A model generated the notes under the pieces. It made no database searches and had not been told where the DNA came from. It saw only the letters and a program-made list of their open reading frames with translations. Shown in pieces: positions 43,030 to 51,717 of a stretch of DNA of 64,000 bases. The translations under genes and the position numbers were made by a program. Position 1 is the stretch's first letter; each line of letters begins with the position of its first letter. The DNA is from Pseudomonadota bacterium (GTDB lineage Bacteria > Pseudomonadota > Gammaproteobacteria > Steroidobacterales > Steroidobacteraceae), in the NCBI GenBank assembly GCA_018241505.1, contig JAFEDS010000015.1, positions 62,001 to 126,000 on the forward strand, given 5' to 3'.

Positions 43030-44936
43030 GTTACCCGGAAGAGAACCAGGAGGCTCTTTGGCGGACCTGGTCCGAGCGACCCGGCTTCCTCGGCTGGCTG
43101 ATGGCGGTGAACCATCGCGCCATCGCCCGGCGCTTCATTGTGACTTCGCTGTTGTTCTTTGTCGCCGCCGGCATCATGGCCTTGCTGATGCGGCTGCAGC
43201 TCGCACGGCCCGAGAATACGCTCATTGGCACCGATCGGTATTCGCAACTGTTTTCCATGCACGGCTCGGTGATGATGTTTCTGTTTGCGGTGCCGATCAT
43301 GGAGGCCGTCGGCGTGTATCTGGTGCCATTGATGGTGGGCGCGCGAAACATCGCCTTTCCGCGTCTGAACGCCTTCAGTTACTGGATCTACCTGTTCGGT
43401 GGGTTGATGTTTTTCAGCGCCTTCCTGCTCAACATCGGGCCGGAAGCCGGTTGGTTCAGTTATGTGCCGCTGGCAGGACCGGACTACAGCCCGGGGAAGC
43501 GCACGGATTTCTGGGCACAGCTCATTACTTTTACAGAGCTGTCCGCGCTGGTGGTGTCCATTGAAATCATTGTGACAGCGCTCAAGATGCGCGCGCCCGG
43601 GATGTCGCTCGATCGCATCCCACTGCTGGTGTGGGCGGAAGTCGTCACGGCCTTCATGGTCATTTTCGCCATGCCGGCGGTGATGCTGAGCAGCACCTTT
43701 CTCATTACGGATCGGCTGGTGAGCACGCATTTCTACAACGCCGCCGAGGGTGGGGACCCCCTGCTGTGGCAACACCTGTTCTGGTTCTTTGGTCATCCCG
43801 AGGTCTACATCATCTTCGTGCCGGCACTGGGGATGATTTCTCAGATTGTCCCTACATTTGCCCGCCGCCCGGTCTTTGGCTACCTGGGCCTGGTGCTGGC
43901 GCTGGTGATCACCGCGTTTCTCGCCTTCGGGCTGTGGGTCCACCATATGTTCGCCACCGGCCTGCCCCCGCTTGGCATGAGCTTCTTCACGGCGGCCAGC
44001 ATTCTCATTGCCATACCCACCGGATTGCAGATCTTCTGTTGGATTGCAACGTTGGCCACCGGCGGGCAGGTCCGGTTCGCAACGCCGCTGTTGTTTGTCA
44101 TCGGGTTCTTCTTCACGTTCATCATCGGCGGACTGACCGGTGTGTGGCTCGGGTCCACGACACTCGATTCGCAGTTGCACGATACGTACTTCGTGGTGGC
44201 TCACCTGCACTATGTGTTGATTGGGGGGGCCATCATGCCGCTGTTCGGCGCGTTCTACTTCTGGTTCCCGAAGGTTACCGGGCGAATGTTGTCGGAAACA
44301 CTCGGGAAGTGGAACTTCTGGCTGTTCTTCATAGGGTTTCATGTGACCTTTTTTCCAATGCACGCGCTCGGCCTGGACGGCATGACGCGTCGGATCTACA
44401 CCTATGGCGCTGATCGGGGCTGGCAGGAACTGAATGTCGTTGCCACTATCGGGGCCTTTGTTCTCGCCATCAGCGTGCTGATGTTCATCATCAACGTGAT
44501 TGTGAGTCTGCGACGAGGCACGGTGGCAGGGGACAACCCATGGGGCGCCTCGACACTGGAGTGGGCCACCAGCTCCCCTCCTCCGCCCTACAACTTTCAG
44601 TTCATTCCGATTGTGGGTTCGCGAGATCCATTGTGGGAGAAAGGTGAACGCCGGTACGTCGTCGGATTGCCGAACGAAGTGCGGTCTGTGTTGATAACCG
44701 CCATCCATGACGCGGAGCCCGACCACACCACCAGTTTTCCGTCGCCCACGTTGTGGCCGCTGCTGTCGGCGCTGGCCACAACGGGTTTGTTCATAGGGAG
44801 CATCTTTACTCCCTGGGCGGTAATCTGGGGCGCAGTGCCGGTGGCTGTAGGATTGATTGGCTGGTTCTGGCCGTCGCGGCAGGAGACGGAAGTCAACTGT
44901 GCGTTGGAGCAAAAGCCGGAGTTGCCTGCGCAATGA
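43026..44936 (+). CDS. Cytochrome c oxidase subunit I, with substituted proton-channel residues
   Basis: The protein has 636 residues and twelve or more helices. Heme and copper ligands are intact: H79 (low-spin heme a), H257 with E259 and Y261 (GHPEVY, CuB and cross-linked Tyr), H306-H307 (CuB), H393 (heme a3) and H395. Two normally invariant channel residues are replaced: the D-channel entrance Asp (GAPDMAFPR in A1 oxidases) is N108 in GARNIAFPR, and the K-channel Lys (IPTGVKVF) is Q335 in IPTGLQIF. Gene order resembles the alternative CoxMNOP oxidases. It may translocate protons by a different path. Confidence 0.93.
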   Translation: MSYPEENQEALWRTWSERPGFLGWLMAVNHRAIARRFIVTSLLFFVAAGIMALLMRLQLARPENTLIGTDRYSQLFSMHGSVMMFLFAVPIMEAVGVYLVPLMVGARNIAFPRLNAFSYWIYLFGGLMFFSAFLLNIGPEAGWFSYVPLAGPDYSPGKRTDFWAQLITFTELSALVVSIEIIVTALKMRAPGMSLDRIPLLVWAEVVTAFMVIFAMPAVMLSSTFLITDRLVSTHFYNAAEGGDPLLWQHLFWFFGHPEVYIIFVPALGMISQIVPTFARRPVFGYLGLVLALVITAFLAFGLWVHHMFATGLPPLGMSFFTAASILIAIPTGLQIFCWIATLATGGQVRFATPLLFVIGFFFTFIIGGLTGVWLGSTTLDSQLHDTYFVVAHLHYVLIGGAIMPLFGAFYFWFPKVTGRMLSETLGKWNFWLFFIGFHVTFFPMHALGLDGMTRRIYTYGADRGWQELNVVATIGAFVLAISVLMFIINVIVSLRRGTVAGDNPWGASTLEWATSSPPPPYNFQFIPIVGSRDPLWEKGERRYVVGLPNEVRSVLITAIHDAEPDHTTSFPSPTLWPLLSALATTGLFIGSIFTPWAVIWGAVPVAVGLIGWFWPSRQETEVNCALEQKPELPAQ

Positions 44937-45535
44937 ACCCGCAACATGTTCTGGATGTTTCAAAGCTGCCCACCTACGCCTATGGGAACCGGAGCCTGAT
45001 GTGGTGGGGCACGTGGGGAATGATCTTAATTGAAGGCACGGTGTTCGCTCTTGCGCTGGTCACTTACTACTATCTGCGGGACTTTTCCGAAACGTGGCCG
45101 CCGGAAGGCGATCCGCCCCGACTGCTGTTCGGGACCCTCAATCTGTGCATTCTGCTGGCCAGCGGACTACCGAACCAGTGGGCCAAGAAAGCCGCGCAGA
45201 GAGAGGACCTGCGCGCGGTGCGACTGTGGCTCGTGGTCGGGCTGCTTTTTGCGGCGGCGTTCATTGTGGTCAGGGGATTTGAGTTTCCGGCGCTCAACAC
45301 GCACTACGATGCCAACGCGTATGGGTCGATCGTGTACATGATTTTGATCCTGCATACGGTTCACCTGGTAACGGATACCGCAGATACGGTCGTGCTGACG
45401 GTGCTGATGTTCACGGGGCCGCTGGAGGGGCGGCGGTTCGTGGATGTGGCGGAGAATTCGCTGTATTGGTGGTTTGTGGTGTTCAGTTGGATTCCGATCT
45501 ACTTCACTCTCTACGTTGCGCCGCGAATGTTATGA
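44933..45535 (+). CDS. Cytochrome c oxidase subunit III
   Basis: The protein has 200 residues and five predicted membrane helices, with the family opening SLMWWGTWGMILIEGTVFAL, the ILLASGLPNQWAKKAA loop and the C-terminal WWFVVFSWIPIYFTLYV. It is a shortened subunit III (families with seven helices have about 260-280). It overlaps subunit I (ATGA) and the next small-subunit gene (ATGA). Confidence 0.9.
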   Translation: MNPQHVLDVSKLPTYAYGNRSLMWWGTWGMILIEGTVFALALVTYYYLRDFSETWPPEGDPPRLLFGTLNLCILLASGLPNQWAKKAAQREDLRAVRLWLVVGLLFAAAFIVVRGFEFPALNTHYDANAYGSIVYMILILHTVHLVTDTADTVVLTVLMFTGPLEGRRFVDVAENSLYWWFVVFSWIPIYFTLYVAPRML

Positions 45536-45867
45536 AAGAGCTGATGTTCCTGTGGTTCGCGATGGCGGCTCCACCAGCCGCGTGGCTGGGCGCGTTCTCG
45601 GTACTCCTGGTGCTCGTCAATCACGGTTGCGAGCACGAGCCGGTCGCATTGCTCCTGACTGTCGGCATAGTGGGCGCGGTGATTGCCCTCGGCGCTTCGA
45701 TCGCTGCCTATGTCCGAATGAGGCGGGTGGCTGGTGACGCGGATGTGTTGCGGGCTGAGAGGGTCCGCTTCATGTTGCAGATGGCCGCGGGGTTGGGGTT
45801 GATGTTTTTGCTGCTGATTGGGGTGACGACGGTGCCGGCGTTCTGGTTGAGTGCGTGTCCAACATGA
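45532..45867 (+). CDS. Small membrane protein, probable oxidase subunit IV
   Basis: The protein has 111 residues from the ATG at 45532, with three predicted membrane helices (WFAMAAPPAAWLGAFSVLLV, a second around LLLTVGIVGAVIALGASIAA, and a third MLQMAAGLGLMFLLLIGVTT). The position after subunit III parallels coxP in CoxMNOP clusters. No sequence motif proves it. It overlaps the CtaG gene by ATGA. Confidence 0.7.
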   Translation: MKELMFLWFAMAAPPAAWLGAFSVLLVLVNHGCEHEPVALLLTVGIVGAVIALGASIAAYVRMRRVAGDADVLRAERVRFMLQMAAGLGLMFLLLIGVTTVPAFWLSACPT

Positions 45868-46892
45868 GGGTTCGAGCGCGCGACAGTATGGTGCGCCGGC
45901 TAAGCGCGGTGCGGATGCGGGCTGGGGGGCTGCGGGCTGGCGTGCTGCGGGCGGGCGGGCTGCGGGCTGGCGGGGTGCTTGCCGGCGGAGTTCGGCGAGC
46001 TGTTGGCCTGTCAATCGCGCTCACTCTCTCGTCCGTTGCGGCGCACGCGCACAGCCCAGGTGCCGCGGCAACCTCCGGGGGTGATAGTGAGCTTGGGGCG
46101 CTGTTGCCGCTCGCGATCTGCGCCCTGCTCTTCTTTGCCGGCAGCTTGCGGCTCGGGTGGACAGCCGGCCGGGGATTGCGGATCGCTGCGTTTGTGTCGG
46201 GGTGGCTCGCTCTCGCATTGGCGCTGTTGTCGCCCATCGACACGATGGGTGCGGACCTGTTTTCCGCTCACATGGTTCAGCATGAGGTGCTGATGCTCGT
46301 GGCCGCACCCCTGTTAGTTCTTGGGCACCCGCTGCCCGTCTTCCTGTGGGCGTTTCCGGCGAGTGCTCGCAGACGGATTGCCTCGGCCTGCCGGCTGAGT
46401 ACGGTGCAGACTGTCTGGGCCACATTGACCCAACCGCTGTCGGGCTGGCTGCTGCATGCTGCTGCACTCTGGGGTTGGCACGCGCCTGCACTGTTTGAAG
46501 CCGCCCTGGAACATCCGTGGGTCCACACCCTGCAGCATCTGACGTTTCTGCTGACAGCGCTGCTATTCTGGAATGGGTTGTTGCGCTCGCGCTCGACTGG
46601 CAACGATGGTGCTTCAGTGCTTTACCTGTTTACAACCACGGTACACAGTGGAGTGCTGGGGGCATTGATCACTTGTGCCACCCACCCCTGGTTTCCACAC
46701 TACCGGGAAACGGCGCCTGCATTCGGGTTCAGTGCGCTGGAGGATCAGCAGCTCGGCGGCCTGATCATGTGGATTCCAGGGTCGCTGGTTTACGTGGGAA
46801 TCGGCTTGTTTTTGCTGGCACGGTGGGTTTCAACGTCATCGCAGCAACTTCGGCCTACTTCGACGTACCCATGTCGGCATGGCGGTGGATGA
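45864..46892 (+). CDS. ctaG: Cytochrome c oxidase assembly factor, CtaG (caa3 type)
   Basis: The protein has 342 residues from the ATG at 45864. The CtaG_caa3 family region has a signal near HAHSPGAA, SPIDTMGADLFSAHMVQHEV, LLVLGHPLPVFLW, AALWGWHAPALFEAAL, LQHLTFLLTALLFWNG and the ending LGGLIMWIPGSLVYVGIGLF. Residues about 20-45 before it are a tandem repeat of L-R-A-G-G units encoded by 15-bp repeats, an unusual leader. Caa3-type CtaG helps insert copper into the oxidase. Its 3' end overlaps the convergent FMN-reductase fusion gene by 38 bp. Confidence 0.88.
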   Translation: MRVRARDSMVRRLSAVRMRAGGLRAGVLRAGGLRAGGVLAGGVRRAVGLSIALTLSSVAAHAHSPGAAATSGGDSELGALLPLAICALLFFAGSLRLGWTAGRGLRIAAFVSGWLALALALLSPIDTMGADLFSAHMVQHEVLMLVAAPLLVLGHPLPVFLWAFPASARRRIASACRLSTVQTVWATLTQPLSGWLLHAAALWGWHAPALFEAALEHPWVHTLQHLTFLLTALLFWNGLLRSRSTGNDGASVLYLFTTTVHSGVLGALITCATHPWFPHYRETAPAFGFSALEDQQLGGLIMWIPGSLVYVGIGLFLLARWVSTSSQQLRPTSTYPCRHGGG

Positions 46893-47799
46893 GGTGCCAG
46901 TGGCCGCCTTCGAGCCGAAAGACCTCGGTGACGCGCAGGCTCATGGGGATGGCTCCCTCTTTACCCTGCATCTTTACTTCGGCGTGTTGGATTCCGGTCC
47001 AGAAACCGAGTTGGCCATTGGCTGACTGAAGCACCTCGAGCTTGCTGGTGCTGCCCTTGGTAAAGTGCGCGGCGTCGGCCTTGTACCTGTTTGCCACGAC
47101 GGCGGCACCGGTGACGGCATCTCCACCGGGGGACAGGAACGTGGCGGGATCGGTTCGGGTGATGATGCTGTCCAATGGTGACCCATCACCATTCACGTAT
47201 GCGGTAGCAACTGAATCACGGCGCTTCATGAAGTCAGGGAATGACTCAGGCTTTGCCGCACGCGCGATCCACCCGGCAAATGCCGCAATGAAGGCATCCA
47301 GCAACTTGCCGGTGTCGGAATCGGTCAGCTTGCCGGCCGAGTCAAACTTGTCGCCGACGGTGCCGATGTACATTTCAGGTTGCTGCAGGACCGGCATGTC
47401 CAGAAAGACGAACGTCTGGCGCAACGCATGGTTGGCGCCGAAGGCGCCGAGCTTGTAGGGCGTCTGGCTGACCACGGCTGCAGGCTTACCGGACCAGTGA
47501 TTCTGATTGCCCGGCCGAGAACCGATATCGAGCGCGTTTTTCAACACGCCGGGAACCGAGCGGTTGTACTCCGGGGTGACGAATAGAACTGCATCCGAAG
47601 CATCAATCCCCGTGCGGAAGCGCTTCCATTCCAGCGGTGGCTGCGCATCGAGATCTTCGTTGTAGAGCGGCAGGTCGCCGATCTCGAGGATGTGGCAGTT
47701 GAGCTTGCCTTGCGCGCGATGAATGATTTCGGTGGCGACCTTTCGGCTCCACGCTTGTTTGCGCAAGCTTCCGATGACGACGGCGACCGTTGCGGCCAT
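46855..47799 (-). CDS. NADPH-dependent FMN reductase fused to SnoaL-like domain
   Basis: The protein has 314 residues. Residues about 1-185 are a flavodoxin-fold FMN reductase (VAVVIGSLRKQAWSRKV, LFVTPEYNRSVPGVLKNALD, PAAVVSQTPYKLGAFGANHA), similar to ChrR/ArsH/azoreductases. Residues about 190-314 are a SnoaL/ketosteroid-isomerase-like fold (RRDSVATAYVNGDGSPLD, then VTEVFRLEGGHWHLIHRHAD). The two usually occur as separate proteins, so the fusion may reduce and then rearrange one substrate. Divergent from the DUF72 gene by 78 bp. Confidence 0.85.
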   Translation of the reverse strand: MAATVAVVIGSLRKQAWSRKVATEIIHRAQGKLNCHILEIGDLPLYNEDLDAQPPLEWKRFRTGIDASDAVLFVTPEYNRSVPGVLKNALDIGSRPGNQNHWSGKPAAVVSQTPYKLGAFGANHALRQTFVFLDMPVLQQPEMYIGTVGDKFDSAGKLTDSDTGKLLDAFIAAFAGWIARAAKPESFPDFMKRRDSVATAYVNGDGSPLDSIITRTDPATFLSPGGDAVTGAAVVANRYKADAAHFTKGSTSKLEVLQSANGQLGFWTGIQHAEVKMQGKEGAIPMSLRVTEVFRLEGGHWHLIHRHADMGTSK

Positions 47800-47877
47800 A
47801 TTCGCTACTCCTCAAATGATCGAAGGCAGCAGCAAGGTGAGTGCCGACCGGCACGGGGCTTGCTGGGCCTTGGCAGC

Positions 47878-48603
47878 ATGACGCACTTCTATGTGGGTAC
47901 AGCCGCTTGGACCAACCCACCGGCTGAGCGGGAAGCCAGGCCAGATGGCACATCTCACCTGCAGCATTACGCAGCTCGGTTCAATGCCGTTGAGATCAAC
48001 TCATCGTTCTATCGAGCTCATCAGCGAAGCACCTATGAACGCTGGAAGCAAAGCACGCCAGCCGGGTTCCGGTTTTCGGTGAAGGTCCCGCGGTGCGTGA
48101 CGCACGAGAGTGCCTTGAAGCACTGTCGGACGGAGTTGCGGGAGTTCCAGGAGCAAGTCGCCGGGCTCGGTCGCAAGCTGCGGATCCTGTTGTTTCAAAC
48201 TCCGGCCAGTCTGGCGTTTGAATCGCGCGCGGTCGCACGTCTCCTTGCATCGCTCAGCCCCGGGCACTCTTGCAAGATCGCTTGGGAGCCTCGGCATCCG
48301 AGTTGGTTCACCGCCAAGGCGCAAGAGATGCTAGCGCGGCATGGCGTCACGCGGGTTGTCGCGGACCCGGCGCGGTGTCCCGAAGCGGGGAAACCTCCTG
48401 CGGGTGCTGGGCTGATCTACTATCGCCTGCACGGGTCACCCAGGATGTATTATTCCGCGTATAGCGCCGACTTCCTGCAGGAATTGCACAAAGACATGTT
48501 GGGTTCCGGGCGAGAGGTGTGGTGCATCTTTGACAACACTGCCCGGCACGCATCCTGGGACAACGCCCGGTATCTACAGCAACTTTTCGACTCTGATGGG
48601 TAG
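47878..48603 (+). CDS. DUF72 family protein
   Basis: The protein has 241 residues from the ATG at 47878. DUF72 (YecE) motifs are present: FYVGTAAWTNP at the start, INSSFYRAHQRSTYERW, FRFSVKVPRCVTHE, the LLFQTPASLAFE segment and the YYRLHGSPRMYYSAYS patch near the end. The TIM-barrel-like family is functionally uncharacterised. Its last 30 bp overlap the end of the molybdenum subunit gene on the other strand. Confidence 0.9.
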   Translation: MTHFYVGTAAWTNPPAEREARPDGTSHLQHYAARFNAVEINSSFYRAHQRSTYERWKQSTPAGFRFSVKVPRCVTHESALKHCRTELREFQEQVAGLGRKLRILLFQTPASLAFESRAVARLLASLSPGHSCKIAWEPRHPSWFTAKAQEMLARHGVTRVVADPARCPEAGKPPAGAGLIYYRLHGSPRMYYSAYSADFLQELHKDMLGSGREVWCIFDNTARHASWDNARYLQQLFDSDG

Positions 48604-50697
48604 ATCGCGAATGCGTTTGCCGGTTGCGTTGAAAACGGCGTTGGCGACCGCAGCGTTCATGCCAACGATGCCGATTTCGCCGATGCCTTTGATACCGAGG
48701 GCATTAACACGAGTGTCGCTCTCGGGAACCATGATGATGTCGACCTCCGGGATGTCTGCGTTGACAGGCACCAGGTAGTCGGCCAGGTTGCCGTTCGCGT
48801 AACGCGCGGTTTTCGGATCGATTTCAGTTGCTTCGTGAAGCGCAGCGGAGATTCCCCAGATGGTACCGCCCATGAATTGGCTGTAGGCGGTGAGAGAGTT
48901 GACAAGCGTTCCAGCAGCAAACGCAGAGGTGATCCGCTTGACGCGAATTTCGCGGGTTTGGCTGTGTATGTGGACTTCGACAAAATGGGCGCCCAGGGCG
49001 TAGGCGGTCACGTCTTTACGGCTGGCTCCGCCAAGCATCGAAGGCTTGCCCTTGTTCATTGCGCTAATCGCGTCTGGCGGCAGGCCCTCGGGCACATGCT
49101 CCGCGTAGACCTCTATACGGTGGCTTGCTGTGGGGGAACTTGCGCGTCGAGCGAGGATTTCCTTGCACGCCTTTGCTACCACGAGACTGGCCGAGGCCGC
49201 GTTGTTGGAACCGCCGGCAATCATCAATGGCGGCAAGTCGCTGTCGCCCATGCGGACGGTTACATCTTCCGGCGCGATTCCCAAGGTGCGAGCGGCGACA
49301 ATCGCGACGACCGTGTAGGCTCCGGTTCCGATTTCATGGCCGGCAATGTCAACCGTTGCTTTACCGTCGGACGTGAGAGCAACGCGGGCAGCGGCCGGAC
49401 CCACGTTGCTCGGATAACATGACGTTGCGCAACCGAAGCCGACCAGCCAATCGCCCGCGCGCGTGGACCCCGGTTGTTGCTTGCGGCGCTTCCAGTCGAA
49501 TTTGGCAGCCGCCTGATCGAAACATTGCATGAGCGAACGCGATGAGTACGGCTTGCCATCAACGGGATCGACTTGCGTGTCGTTGATACGGCGCAGCTCG
49601 ATGGGGTCCAGGCGCAATTCGTGCGCGAGCTCGTCCATCGCACTTTCCAGTGCAAACATGTAGGGGGTCTCTGGCGGCGCTCGCATGAACCCCGGGGTAT
49701 TGCGGTCGGCGTGAACGACGCTCACGGCAGTGTGAATATTGGGGCAGGCGTACATCCGCGCTGTTGTCTCGACGCCGGATACGTTGTAGCCGGACGGCCG
49801 GGACGAGATCTCCCATCCCTCATGCGACAGTGAGATGAGGCGGCCGTTCCGATCGGCGCCGAGCTTGATGGCGTGGCGCGTCTCGGCCCGATAGGTGGCT
49901 ATGGTGAATCCCTGGTCACGGGTGGGAACCAGCTTGACCGGTCTGCCAATGCGCCGCGCGGCGCGGGCAATCCAGTGAGTTCGCGGATTGGGTCCCTTGG
50001 AGCCGAAGGCGCCACCCACATAGCGGGAAATGGCCCGGACTTTGTCAGGAGGCAGATCGAATTGATTGGCGGCCGAGGCGGCGCTGCCCGCCATGAACTG
50101 GGACGGTTCATAAATGGTCAGGTGGTCGCCGTCCCACGCGCATGTGACGGTGAACAACTCGATGGGGTTGTGATGTTGCGTAGGAGTTGAATAGTGACCC
50201 TCGAATTTGATGGGCGCGTTGGCGAAGGCTTGCGTCGCTGAACCCTTGGTGGGATCCGGGCTGCGCTGCGGTTTGTGCTCCGCGACCTGGACACCCGCTG
50301 AGTCGAATGTGGCGCTGGGTGTCTCCTCCTGGTAGGTGACTTGCACCTTGTTGGCAGCTTCGCGCGCGGCTTCGAATGTGTCGGCCAAGACGATGGCAAT
50401 GATCTGGCCGTTGTGCCAGCTGCGGCTGCTTTCGAGAATTTCGGTGGTGTCGCCGCCGTCGGGACCCTTCGCCTTTTTAAAGCCCGTACCAATGTTCTGG
50501 TAGGTCAGGATGTCGATCACGCCGGGGACGGCATGAGCCTCTTCGAGTTGGAATGCCTGGATACTGCCGCGCGAAATGGAGCTGGTGACCAGGTAGGCGA
50601 AGGCCGGATTGGCTACCGGCTCATCAGAGGCGTAGCGCGCGGCGCCGGTAACCTTGGCGACGCCATCGATTCGACGCACGGGTGTTCCCAGAGTCAT
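48574..50697 (-). CDS. paoC: Xanthine dehydrogenase family molybdopterin-binding subunit (PaoC-like)
   Basis: The protein has 707 residues. The large subunit of a molybdenum aldehyde oxidase: N-terminal IDGVAKVTGAARYASDEPVA, FGSKGPNPRTHWIARAARRI with a molybdopterin region, NTPGFMRAPPETPYMFALES, and the catalytic-site end IKGIGEIGIVGMNAAV, where the Glu is the general base of the family. Together with the next two genes it forms a three-subunit PaoABC-type enzyme that oxidises aldehydes in the periplasm. The small subunit has a Tat signal, in line with that location. Confidence 0.93.
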   Translation of the reverse strand: MTLGTPVRRIDGVAKVTGAARYASDEPVANPAFAYLVTSSISRGSIQAFQLEEAHAVPGVIDILTYQNIGTGFKKAKGPDGGDTTEILESSRSWHNGQIIAIVLADTFEAAREAANKVQVTYQEETPSATFDSAGVQVAEHKPQRSPDPTKGSATQAFANAPIKFEGHYSTPTQHHNPIELFTVTCAWDGDHLTIYEPSQFMAGSAASAANQFDLPPDKVRAISRYVGGAFGSKGPNPRTHWIARAARRIGRPVKLVPTRDQGFTIATYRAETRHAIKLGADRNGRLISLSHEGWEISSRPSGYNVSGVETTARMYACPNIHTAVSVVHADRNTPGFMRAPPETPYMFALESAMDELAHELRLDPIELRRINDTQVDPVDGKPYSSRSLMQCFDQAAAKFDWKRRKQQPGSTRAGDWLVGFGCATSCYPSNVGPAAARVALTSDGKATVDIAGHEIGTGAYTVVAIVAARTLGIAPEDVTVRMGDSDLPPLMIAGGSNNAASASLVVAKACKEILARRASSPTASHRIEVYAEHVPEGLPPDAISAMNKGKPSMLGGASRKDVTAYALGAHFVEVHIHSQTREIRVKRITSAFAAGTLVNSLTAYSQFMGGTIWGISAALHEATEIDPKTARYANGNLADYLVPVNADIPEVDIIMVPESDTRVNALGIKGIGEIGIVGMNAAVANAVFNATGKRIRDLPIRVEKLL

Positions 50698-50700
50698 CGC

Positions 50701-51717
50701 TCACGCCTCCTTCAGTGCCTGAGCTTCCAACAGGGCGCGAACGATGGCTCGCTTCGCAAGCTCGGGTTTGTAGTCGTTGTGACCATGGGTCTTCGCGCCT
50801 GACAAGGCCGCGGCCGCCGCGCTCGCTGCCAATTCCGCCGTGAGCGGCTTGCCGGCCAGATGGGCTTCGGCGGCTTTTGCGCGCCAGGGCCGATACGCCA
50901 TGCCGCCAAGTGCAATTCTCGCCTCGTTGACGGTGTTGCCCGCGAGATTCAGTGCAACGGCGACCGCAGTAATGGCGAACTCGTAGGATTGCCGGTCTCG
51001 CAGTTTGAGATATAGCGAGCGGCGCATCCATGCGTCCGGCGGCACATGAAACGCGGTGATGATCTCGCCGGGGCGGAGAGTTGTCTCGATGTGCGGCTGG
51101 CCGTTCGGCCCTGTATGCAGGTCGGCGACGGCGATTGACCGGGAGCCGCGCGGGCCCGACAGGTCGACTCTCGCATCGAGCGCGATCAGGGCAACGGCGA
51201 AATCACCCGGATATTGAGCAATGCAAGTGTCATCCACGCCGAGGACGGCATGATTACGATTGGGAGCGGTGAGCGCCGCGCATCCGGATCCGGGCGCCCG
51301 TTTGTTGCAGGCTTTCCAGCTTGGGTCGCGGTAATAGGGGCAGCGGGTTTTCTGCAGAACGTTGCCGCCGAGGGTGGCCATGTTGCGCAGTTGGGCACTG
51401 GCGGCGAGTTGCAGGCTCTGGGCGATGACCGGATAGTGGGCTGTGACGGCCGGGTGGGCCGCGACCTTGGACATTTTGGCGAAGGCACTGAGAGTCATGC
51501 CCTCGGGACCGAATGCCACCGGCTCACGGGGTGTCAACAGAGAGTCCAGGTCGACGACGGTGTTGGGACGCAGGACGTCGAGCTTCATCAGGTCGATGAG
51601 TGTTGTACCGCCGGCGAGGAACTGCACGGGCGCGTCGGTTTGACCCTGGCCTGTGCCTGATCCCATTCGACACGCCTGCGCCAGGTCGCCGGCCCGCTCG
51701 AATGCAAAGGGCCGCAT
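50701..51717 (-). CDS. paoB: FAD-binding subunit of aldehyde oxidase (PaoB-like)
   Basis: The protein has 338 residues from the ATG at 51717, whose A is shared with the upstream TGA stop. The FAD motifs are FLAGGTTLIDLMKLDV and LQLAASAQLRNMATLGGNV. Four cysteines, C126, C137, C146 and C165 (RCPYYRDPSWKACNKRAPGS), match the extra [4Fe-4S] cluster known for E. coli PaoB. The protein thus passes electrons from molybdenum and FeS to FAD and on to an unknown acceptor. It is followed 3 bp later by the molybdenum subunit gene. Confidence 0.93.
   Translation of the reverse strand: MRPFAFERAGDLAQACRMGSGTGQGQTDAPVQFLAGGTTLIDLMKLDVLRPNTVVDLDSLLTPREPVAFGPEGMTLSAFAKMSKVAAHPAVTAHYPVIAQSLQLAASAQLRNMATLGGNVLQKTRCPYYRDPSWKACNKRAPGSGCAALTAPNRNHAVLGVDDTCIAQYPGDFAVALIALDARVDLSGPRGSRSIAVADLHTGPNGQPHIETTLRPGEIITAFHVPPDAWMRRSLYLKLRDRQSYEFAITAVAVALNLAGNTVNEARIALGGMAYRPWRAKAAEAHLAGKPLTAELAASAAAAALSGAKTHGHNDYKPELAKRAIVRALLEAQALKEA

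Noticed and set aside
42906-44963. Minus-strand 685-codon frame over the oxidase subunit I gene
   Set aside because: Length comes from high GC; composition is rich in H, Q and R, and the plus strand encodes an unmistakable oxidase subunit.
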